64,000 nucleotides of DNA from Cryobacterium cheniae. GTDB lineage: Bacteria; Actinomycetota; Actinomycetes; Actinomycetales; Microbacteriaceae. The stretch lies in NCBI RefSeq assembly GCF_004403395.1, contig NZ_SOGN01000044.1, forward strand, positions 124,446 to 188,445. Direction: 5' to 3'. The position numbers and the translations under genes are program-made. Positions 46,360-52,966 of this stretch are shown piece after piece. Numbering within the stretch: the first letter of the stretch is position 1; the number at the start of each line of letters is the position of its first letter. A model generated the notes under the pieces. It was not told where the DNA came from, ran no database searches, and worked only from the letters and a program-made list of their open reading frames with translations.

Positions 46360-47645
46360 GCCTGGACTCCGACATCCAGATCATCGCTGATCGTTGTGGG
46401 ACCTCGACCGTCGTCGACGACGGTCGTGTCGATGACGATTTCCGAGTGCAGGGTGCGGTGTACGGGGCATTTGTCGGCGATTTCGCGTAACCGCTGACGC
46501 TGCTCGTCGTCGAGGTCACCGTCGAAGCGGATGACCCGTTCGATGCGGTCAACCTGGCCGGTTTCGGTCTCGCAGTTGCTGCAGTCCTGCGCATGGATTC
46601 GGGAGTGCCGCAGCGAAACGGTGACCTTCTCCAGCGGCCACTTCTTGCGCTCGGCATACATCCGCACTGTCATCGAAGTGCAGGCGCCCAGGCCGGCCAG
46701 TAGGAAATCATAGGGCGACGGGCCGCTGTCGGTGCCGATGGGAGCGGGCTCGTCGGCGGCCAGCCGGTGCCGACCGATCATGATCCGCTGGGCGAAAGCC
46801 CCGGTCCCGGTCTCGGCCACTACGACGAGTCCTTCAGCCGGGTCTTCCGATGTGGACGATGCAGCCGGCTCCGGGAGCGGGGCGACGGCGTAACGGCCGG
46901 CCCAGGTGGCGAGCATGGCGGCCGCGTAGGCGGCATCCGCCGGCTTCGTCAGCAGGTGATCGGCCCCATCGAGCGCCACGAACGATTTAGGGTGCCTGGC
47001 TGCCTCATAGATGCGACGCGCGTTGTCGGCATCGACGGTGGTGTCGGTCGGCGAGTGCATCACCAGCAGTGCCGCGCCCAGGTTGCGAATACGCTCGGCC
47101 TGAGGCTGGGCGGCGATGTCATCGAGGAACTGGCGACGGATGCGGAAGGTGCGGCCGGAGAGTTCCACCTCAGCCTCCCCGCACGCTTCGATCTCGGCGC
47201 GGCTCTCGCGCAGCAGGTGTGCGAGGTGGTCGGGATCGGCCGGCGCCCCGATCGTCGCCACGGCCCGCACCTCGGGGATGCGGTGGGTGACGGCGAGCAC
47301 GGCGGCCCCGCCCAGCGAGTGCCCGATCAGCAGGGACGGCGCCGCGTGGTGCTCACGCAGATAGTTTGCGGCGTTGACCAGATCCTCGATGTTGGAACTG
47401 AAATTGGTGTTGGCGAAGTCTCCCCCGGACTGTCCCAGACCGGTGAAGTCGAACCGGAGCACCGCGATCCCGAAGTCGGTCAGGGCCCGGGAAATCCGGG
47501 CTGCCGCGAGCACGTCCTTGCTGCACGTGAAGCAGTGCGCGAACAGCGCGTAGGCCCGGGGCTTCGACTCCGGCAGGTCCAGACGCGCCGCCAGGGGCGA
47601 CCCCTGGGAGCCGGTGAACTCCAGTCTCTCGCTCTGCCTGCTCAT
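46356..47645 (-). CDS. Alpha/beta hydrolase-OsmC fusion protein
   Basis: A 429-residue two-domain protein. Residues ~1-255 are an alpha/beta hydrolase with nucleophile in IGHSLGGAAV, acid near SPTDTTVD and His in DGADHLL. Residues ~280-420 are an OsmC/Ohr-like domain with the two redox cysteines (LGACTSMTVRMYAERK and DKCPVHRTL). OsmC proteins reduce organic hydroperoxides; the hydrolase may free or repair acyl substrates. This fusion is known in bacteria. Good length for the fusion family. It ends in an ATGA overlap with a GH15 remnant. Confidence 0.9.
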   Translation of the reverse strand: MSRQSERLEFTGSQGSPLAARLDLPESKPRAYALFAHCFTCSKDVLAAARISRALTDFGIAVLRFDFTGLGQSGGDFANTNFSSNIEDLVNAANYLREHHAAPSLLIGHSLGGAAVLAVTHRIPEVRAVATIGAPADPDHLAHLLRESRAEIEACGEAEVELSGRTFRIRRQFLDDIAAQPQAERIRNLGAALLVMHSPTDTTVDADNARRIYEAARHPKSFVALDGADHLLTKPADAAYAAAMLATWAGRYAVAPLPEPAASSTSEDPAEGLVVVAETGTGAFAQRIMIGRHRLAADEPAPIGTDSGPSPYDFLLAGLGACTSMTVRMYAERKKWPLEKVTVSLRHSRIHAQDCSNCETETGQVDRIERVIRFDGDLDDEQRQRLREIADKCPVHRTLHSEIVIDTTVVDDGRGPTTISDDLDVGVQA

Positions 47646-47713
47646 GCGTTGTCCGTTCTGTAGTTGATCGTTCTGTGGTCGATCATCGATCCTGGCCTGG
47701 CTCTTGTCCCCGA

Positions 47714-47796
47714 ACGAATTCGACGGAGATTTTCCGATTTTCGGCCCATTTGGGCCCGAAACCGGGCTCCAGGGCCAAAATCTCCGTCGAATTCGT
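47714..47796. repeat. 83-bp palindromic element (20-bp perfect arms)
   Basis: ACGAATTCGACGGAGATTTT (47714-47733) and its exact reverse complement (47777-47796) enclose 43 bases that contain a second hairpin (GGCCCA/TGGGCC). The right arm covers the stop codon of the haloacid dehalogenase gene. It resembles REP/MITE-like palindromic units, and could also work as its terminator. Confidence 0.85.
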
Positions 47797-48494
47797 CAGG
47801 AGCGGTGGGCGGGGTGAGGGTCGGGGGCGAGCTGGGTGGCCAGTTCACCGAGAGCGCTGAGGGTGTGGTCCGGTGCAGTGAAGAAGCTGGGGTAGGTCTC
47901 GCCGGTGCGGTTCAGCCATGCGGTGCGGAGGCCCGCCTGGGCTGCCCCATGGATGTCCCAGGGGTGCACGGCGACCAGGAGGAGGTCGGACGGCTGGACC
48001 CCACAGGCATCTGCGGCGTACTCGTAGGCGGCCCGAACCGGCTTCCAGGCCGGGGCGTCCTCCACCGTGAGCAGGGCCTCGAATTCGCCCCGGAGGCCCG
48101 ACCGGGTCAGGAGGGACTCTGCCACCTGCGCGGATCCGTTGGAGAAAGTCACGAGGCGCAGCCCCGCACTCTTCAGGCCACGGATGCCGTCGGCGATGTC
48201 CGGGTGCAGGCTCAACGTTTCGAATCCGTCCATCACGTGGCGTACCGCGTCGTCGAGGCTCTGGGTGAGGGCGACGTCGCGGAGTACTCCGCACAGGAGC
48301 TCGGAGCCGATCATCGAGAATTTCGCGGTCCCGCCCGCGGCGGCCAGGGCGAACCCGTCCCGCAGCAGCGTGGCGAACCAGACCCTGGCCAGGGAGGCCG
48401 GGGCGCCGACCTCCACGAACCGGGCGCTCAGGGGGGACATGTCGGAGAGGGTCTCGTTGACGTCGAACACGATCACTGAGGGCGTGCTGGTCAT
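47796..48494 (-). CDS. Haloacid dehalogenase type II-like hydrolase
   Basis: A 232-residue HAD-superfamily protein with nucleophile Asp in VIVFDVNETLSD, Ser/Asn in VTFSNGSAQ, Lys in APAWKPVRAAYEYA and the acidic end VAVHPWDIHGA. This is the L-2-haloacid dehalogenase pattern; the true substrate is uncertain. AAAGGAA precedes ATG 48494. It starts just after the broken Crp/Fnr gene on the same strand. Confidence 0.85.
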   Translation of the reverse strand: MTSTPSVIVFDVNETLSDMSPLSARFVEVGAPASLARVWFATLLRDGFALAAAGGTAKFSMIGSELLCGVLRDVALTQSLDDAVRHVMDGFETLSLHPDIADGIRGLKSAGLRLVTFSNGSAQVAESLLTRSGLRGEFEALLTVEDAPAWKPVRAAYEYAADACGVQPSDLLLVAVHPWDIHGAAQAGLRTAWLNRTGETYPSFFTAPDHTLSALGELATQLAPDPHPAHRS

Positions 48495-48549
48495 AGTGGG
48501 TTCCTTTGGTCAGTGCGGGTGGTGCCGGTCGTGCGGCCTCGCTGGTCGG

Positions 48550-49108
48550 TCACTCCGTGCGCCGGACGACAACGCTCAGTGCGGAGGCATCCTGGATGAT
48601 GATGCGTCCCCGGCCCCGACGGATCAGGTCGCGGGCGGCGAAATCGGCCATGGTCTTGGAGCGCCAGATCGGTCAGTCGCTCCTCGAGCTGGGCGACCTG
48701 TTCGCCCAGCAGACGGGAGATGCGCACGGCGATGCGCGGATCGGAGAGGAAATACTGTCCGACCTCAGCCACGGTGAGCTGGCAGATGGCCGCGTCCTCG
48801 ATGGCCTCCGCATCGTTGTCGTACATGCGCTGGCCAACGAGTGACGTATCGCCGAAGACGGCGCCGGGTTCGAGGATGGCCATGGTCAGGGCCTTGCCGT
48901 CTTCGGTCACGCGGAAAACGCGCACCCGCCCGGCCTTGAGGATGAAAAGCGCGGTGACCGGCTGGCTCTGGCTGAAGACGAGTTCCCCGGCCCGGAACAA
49001 CCGGGCCGGGGTCATCAAATCCATCGCATCGATCTCGGCTTGGCTGAGGTCCGCGAACAGATCCACCTCGGTCAGGCACCTGAACGGTTCTGCGGGTGTC
49101 GATATCAA
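48550..49108 (-). pseudogene. Crp/Fnr regulator lacking its helix-turn-helix
   Basis: From TTG 49108 (GAGAGG upstream) the frame encodes a normal cyclic-nucleotide-binding-type domain (LFADLSQAEIDAMD, FILKAGRVRVFRVTEDGKAL, LEPGAVFGDTSLVG) and the dimer helix to ERLTDLAL near residue 147. There it jumps frame to TMADFAARDLIRRGRGRIII, the end of the DNA-binding domain, finishing at 48550. The ~50 residues with the recognition helix are gone. Read straight through, the frame ends at 48491 with a nonsense tail. It can no longer bind DNA in the family's way. Confidence 0.8.
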
Positions 49109-49198
49109 CGGGTTGGCCTCTCGTGCGTGCGGCGACCAGGGACGCCGGTCCCGATCGGGGCCGCACTCATCTCGTCTCCGCAGGTTTCACGCAATTGC

Positions 49199-49568
49199 TC
49201 ACGCTCGGCTCGTGAGGATACGCACGGCCGTCAGCCTCAGAATAGCCCCGTAGATCAGGTGCCCCATCAAAGAGAACACGCTGGTCATGTCCAGGACGAA
49301 GAGGGGCATCCCCAGCATCAGGAGCATCATCACCAGCGGTCCGAGAACCCACCAGATGGTTGCCGAACAGAACCGTCAGGCCCGAACCGATCATGATCGA
49401 GATTATCAGGTGCAGCCAAAAACCAACCAACGCCGACGAGGAGCCGACCATGGACGCGAGCATCGGCAGCATGCCCATCAACATGCCGAAGACCGCACCG
49501 CCGGCCAGTCCCCCGAGCACCCCGGCCAGGCCGCGCCGACCCAAGTGGCGGAGAGGGCAGCGGGGCAT
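49199..49568 (-). pseudogene. Frameshifted polytopic membrane protein
   Basis: The frame from ATG 49568 encodes hydrophobic helices (AGVLGGLAGGAVFGMLMGMLP, ALVGFWLHLIISIMIGSGLTVLFG) up to ~49350. The next frame continues seamlessly as WWVLGPLVMMLLMLGMPLFVLDM and MGHLIYGAILRLTAVRI to 49199. One base is missing or extra at the joint. Family not recognised. It sits upstream of the crp pseudogene. Confidence 0.6.
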
Positions 49569-49767
49569 AAAAGCCGGAGGAACGCGAATTCTGCGATCTC
49601 GGACACACCCCCCAAGCAAACCCAACCCATGTGCTCGTCCGGCGTGCGTTCAACGTGAACAGGCGGCGGAACTGTGGAGAAAGCCGGGCGTCCCCAGGGT
49701 GGCGGTGCTTGTGGTGAGCCGCCGGTAAATAAACACGGAACTCTTCTCAAGTTTAAAAAGGAACTTT

Positions 49768-49812
49768 ATGCTAAAAATTATTTGGGTCATGAATGACCCG
49801 AGCTCACGCTGA
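49768..49812 (+). CDS. Possible 14-residue leader ORF before the radical SAM gene
   Basis: AAAAAGGA lies six bases before ATG 49768, which opens a 14-codon ORF (MLKIIWVMNDPSSR). It overlaps the palindrome 49784-49799 and lies in a strikingly AT-rich patch (49,730-49,790) in otherwise GC-rich DNA. TATGCT (49767-49772) could alternatively be a -10, in which case the ORF would not be transcribed in full. Confidence 0.3.
   Translation: MLKIIWVMNDPSSR
49784..49799. promoter_or_regulatory. Palindrome upstream of the radical SAM gene
   Basis: GGGTCAT-GA-ATGACCC is a perfect inverted repeat beside an AT-rich promoter-like patch about 100 bases before the radical SAM start. It suits an operator for a dimeric regulator, possibly Crp/Fnr- or NO-responsive given the island content. 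Confidence 0.5.
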
Positions 49813-49894
49813 CGGAAACCCCGAAGCAGCTCGAAACCACAGGCGCGACCAACCGGCATCAGCCGGACACGGACGCCTGGGCGAGGAACCCCGC

Positions 49895-51070
49895 ATGACC
49901 GAATCCCCCCGCAAACGCCCAGTGCGATTGCTGCACCACGACGCCGCCGAACGGCCCTTCATCGTCATCTGGGAGGTCACCCGAGCCTGCCAATTGGTCT
50001 GCACCCACTGCCGCGCCGACGCCATCCGCAGCCGCAACCCGTTCGAGCTCAGCACCAAGCAGGGCAAGGAGCTGCTCGACGACCTGGCCGCGTTCGGCAC
50101 GCCACGCCCACTCATCGTGCTTACCGGCGGCGACCCCTTCGAACGGCCCGACCTGCCCGAACTCGTTGCCCACGGCACCGGGCTTGGGCTGAGCATGGCC
50201 CTCTCCCCCTCGGTGACCCCGAAGCTCACCCGCTCGGTGCTCGTCGAACTGCACGACGCCGGAGCGAAGGCCATCTCGCTCTCGCTGGACGGGGCGACCG
50301 CCGCCTCCCACGACGCATTCCGAGGCGTGAACGGCGTATTCGACGACACCATGGTCGCGGCCCGGATGGTGCGCGAGGTCGGCTACCGGCTGCAGATCAA
50401 CACGACGGTTACCGCCGCCAACGTGCACGAGTTGCCGTCCATTCTCAAAACCGTGCTCGAGCTTGGCACCACACTCTGGAGCATCTTCTTCCTGGTACCG
50501 ACCGGGCGCGGCAAGCTGCTGCAGGCACTGAGCGCCGATCAGGTGGAAGAGGTGCTGCACTGGATGCACGACGTCTCCGACCTTGTGGCCATCAAGGCGA
50601 CCGAGGCGCCGCACTACCGTCGAATCGCGATCCAGCGCGCCGGTGTGGCCGACCTCGACGCGACCTTCCCTGTGGGCCCGCTGCGGGCCGAGCTGCGTCG
50701 GGACACCGCCGACCTCCTGACGGGAGACGAGCCGAAACGGCGCGCCGCCCGGGCCCCGATCGATGTCAATTCCGGCCGCGGCTTCGCCTTCGTCGACCAT
50801 GTCGGCCTGGTCTACCCGAGCGGGTTCCTGCCGGTCGCTGTGGGCTGTGTTCGCGACCAGCCGTTCTCGGAGATCTACCGTGACGCCGAGCTGCTGCAAG
50901 ATCTACGCTCGCCCGACAAGTTCGGCGACCGGTGCGGCCGCTGCGAGTTCCGCACGGTCTGCGGCGGGTCACGGTCGCATGCCTATGCCGTCACCGGCGA
51001 TCCACTCGCTGCCGACCCAAGCTGTGCCTTTGAGCCGGCGATGCCGGACGAGCCGGCAGAAGCTCACTGA
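49895..51070 (+). CDS. Radical SAM/SPASM protein
   Basis: A 391-residue radical SAM enzyme with the cluster motif Cys-x3-Cys-x2-Cys at residues 32-39 (RACQLVCTHCRAD), TGGDPFERPDL near 80, and a C-terminal SPASM/twitch region with four or more Cys (CGRCEFRTVCGG, DPSC). The pattern resembles the actinobacterial TIGR04053 family, which is related to heme-modifying AhbD/NirJ-type proteins (from memory). GAGGAA precedes ATG 49895. It neighbours NO reductase and a broken heme gene, hence a role in heme or a peptide modification is possible but unproven. Confidence 0.82.
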   Translation: MTESPRKRPVRLLHHDAAERPFIVIWEVTRACQLVCTHCRADAIRSRNPFELSTKQGKELLDDLAAFGTPRPLIVLTGGDPFERPDLPELVAHGTGLGLSMALSPSVTPKLTRSVLVELHDAGAKAISLSLDGATAASHDAFRGVNGVFDDTMVAARMVREVGYRLQINTTVTAANVHELPSILKTVLELGTTLWSIFFLVPTGRGKLLQALSADQVEEVLHWMHDVSDLVAIKATEAPHYRRIAIQRAGVADLDATFPVGPLRAELRRDTADLLTGDEPKRRAARAPIDVNSGRGFAFVDHVGLVYPSGFLPVAVGCVRDQPFSEIYRDAELLQDLRSPDKFGDRCGRCEFRTVCGGSRSHAYAVTGDPLAADPSCAFEPAMPDEPAEAH

Positions 51071-51086
51071 CCGACTGACGCAGACA

Positions 51087-51124
51087 GAACAATGCCCGGC
51101 CGATTCCTCGGCCGGGCATTGTTC
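51087..51124. terminator. Bidirectional terminator
   Basis: A 17-bp perfect stem (GAACAATGCCCGGCCGA with its complement) around TTCC lies between the converging radical SAM gene and the NO reductase operon. Confidence 0.88.
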
Positions 51125-51144
51125 GTGCGGGAGTGCTAAGCAGG

Positions 51145-51417
51145 TCAGGGCAGGTTGTGCTTGCCGCCAACCCACTGCAGGGCGCCGATCAGGGCCACGC
51201 CGACCCCGGCCATGCCCACGAACATGCCGAGCATCATCCAGAACAGCAGCGGTTCCAAGCCGGCGACGATGGCGTCCGTGCGCACGATGGTGCCCACGAG
51301 AAAGCCGAAGATCGGCGCGAACAGGCCGATGAACGATCCCACCAGCATCAGGCGGATGCACCGGGTGCGATGGGCGGGTGAGGCCGGGCGGTTCTTCTCC
51401 CGCAGAACGTCGCTCAT
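51145..51417 (-). CDS. Two-helix membrane protein of the NO reductase operon
   Basis: A 90-residue protein with a basic start (REKNRPASPAHRTRC) and two hydrophobic helices (~22-45, LMLVGSFIGLFAPIFGFLVG; ~55-82, FWMMLGMFVGMAGVGVALIG). The start overlaps the slipin stop by ATGA. Family unknown. As the last gene of a four-gene coupled operon it may be an assembly or complex subunit; no direct evidence. Confidence 0.75.
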   Translation of the reverse strand: MSDVLREKNRPASPAHRTRCIRLMLVGSFIGLFAPIFGFLVGTIVRTDAIVAGLEPLLFWMMLGMFVGMAGVGVALIGALQWVGGKHNLP

Positions 51418-52205
51418 GAGGGGCTCCCGACCGGCATGGTAGCGGGGACCGAAGCGGACATCTTGTTGAGGAACGGACCGATGATGTCCATCGGCAGCGG
51501 GAAGACCACGGTGGAGTTGTGGTCGGCGCCGAGCTCGAGCAGAGTCTGCAGGTAGCGCAGTTGCAGTGAGGCGGGGTTGCGGCTGAGGATTTCGGCGGCC
51601 TGACCGAGCTCCTCCGAGGCCTGCAATTCACCGTGCGCGTTGATGATTTTTGCACGGCGATCCCGCTCGGCCTCGGCCTCGCGTGCCATGGCCCGTTGCA
51701 TCGCCTGCGGAATCTCCACGTCCTTGATCTCGACGACCTTGACCTGGACACCCCACGGTTCGGTCTGGGCGTTTATATTGCGGGCCAGATCCTCGTTGAG
51801 GTCGGCGCGGTGCGCCAGCAGGGTGTCCAGGTCGGCACGGCCCACGACCGATCGCAGCGTGGTCTGCGCCATCTGCGAGGTGGCCATGGCATGGTTCTCC
51901 ACGCCCATCACCGACAGGACCGGGTCGGTCACCTGAAACAGCACGACCGCGTTCACCCGGGCCGGCACGTTGTCCTTGGTAATGACATCCTGCGGAGGGA
52001 TGGTGAGGGTAACGATGCGCAGGTCGACCCTGATCATGCTGTCGATGCCGAGGAAGACGATCTGCACACCCGGCTGGCGGATCGGGCGGAGCCGCCCGAA
52101 CCTGAACGACACCCCGCGTTCGTACTCCTGCAGCACCTTGAACGAGGCCGCCAGCCAGATCAGGAAGAGGCCCCCCACAGCGAGCGTGGTTATCAGGATC
52201 GCCAT
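51414..52205 (-). CDS. Slipin (SPFH/stomatin-family protein)
   Basis: A 263-residue SPFH protein: N-terminal membrane helix (~2-22), then EYERGVSFRFGRLR, PPQDVITKDNVPARVNAVVLFQV and the coiled-coil MAREAEAERDRRAKIINAHGE in part. Stomatin-type proteins form ring or scaffold assemblies in membranes and influence partner membrane proteins. The start overlaps the upstream stop by one base (TGATG) and its stop overlaps the next start (ATGA). Tight coupling to a quinol NO reductase suggests it organises that enzyme (inference). Confidence 0.88.
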   Translation of the reverse strand: MAILITTLAVGGLFLIWLAASFKVLQEYERGVSFRFGRLRPIRQPGVQIVFLGIDSMIRVDLRIVTLTIPPQDVITKDNVPARVNAVVLFQVTDPVLSVMGVENHAMATSQMAQTTLRSVVGRADLDTLLAHRADLNEDLARNINAQTEPWGVQVKVVEIKDVEIPQAMQRAMAREAEAERDRRAKIINAHGELQASEELGQAAEILSRNPASLQLRYLQTLLELGADHNSTVVFPLPMDIIGPFLNKMSASVPATMPVGSPS

Positions 52206-52966
52206 CAGCGGTTCTCCCCGCGGGTCCAGTCGGGGTCCGCGCCGACGCGGCCAGGGCCGGCTTCCATTTCCAGTTCGGCCCAGCGGGCCGAGAACGATGA
52301 AGGCACTGTGTTTCCTTTCGGTTCAACGGGGTCCGGGGCACGCCGGCCGGTTTTTCTGATGGTGCCGTAACCGCGGGCGCCCTCCGCCTGGCGGGCGGCC
52401 TCCCGTGTGGCGATGCTCTCGTCGAGGCTCTCGTGGCGCAGGTGCTCGGGAAACCCGGCCGGGCTGCGCCGCAAGTGCGACCAGAGCGGCCAGCTGCCCA
52501 CGGCGATGATGATGGAGGCAGCCGCCAGGATCACGAGCTCGACACCGGTGCGCTGCTGCAACATCGTGGCCAGCGGCCATGCCAGCCCGAGCACCACAAC
52601 GGCACAGGCGATACCACGGTGGAATCGCTCAGCCTCCGAGCTCGGCCACGGATCGATGTTGCGGGAGACCTGGCGGCCGGTGTCGGACGTAGTGCATGTG
52701 TCTTTCACCGGGCAGGGGTTGCAGACCGTGGGACTGGCCTGATATCGCGTGACCCGGTTGTCCGGGTCGAAGGAGATCGGCCACAGCCACTGGTCTTCCG
52801 AGCACTTCCACGCATCGTGGTCTTCGTGGTAGCTGAAGGCCCCCGCTCGCGCTGCGGTCGTCGTGGTGGCGGTTCGCCGGGCGAGCAGGTCCAGGACGTG
52901 TGCCACGACCAGCAGAAAGCCGCCGTAGACGAGCGCGAACCAGATCTCCGAATTGATCTCCTGCAT
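52205..52966 (-). CDS. Membrane protein with Cys motif, NO reductase operon
   Basis: A 253-residue protein: helix 1 (~8-27, WFALVYGGFLLVVAHVLDLL), a ~90-residue soluble segment with clustered cysteines (AWKCSED; TVCNPCPVKDTC), two more helices (~118-160) and a charged tail. The Cys cluster could bind a metal or Fe-S centre. Family unknown to me. It overlaps the norZ stop by one base (TAATG) and the slipin start by one base, so translation of all is coupled. It may be an accessory subunit of the NO reductase. Confidence 0.75.
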   Translation of the reverse strand: MQEINSEIWFALVYGGFLLVVAHVLDLLARRTATTTTAARAGAFSYHEDHDAWKCSEDQWLWPISFDPDNRVTRYQASPTVCNPCPVKDTCTTSDTGRQVSRNIDPWPSSEAERFHRGIACAVVVLGLAWPLATMLQQRTGVELVILAAASIIIAVGSWPLWSHLRRSPAGFPEHLRHESLDESIATREAARQAEGARGYGTIRKTGRRAPDPVEPKGNTVPSSFSARWAELEMEAGPGRVGADPDWTRGENR

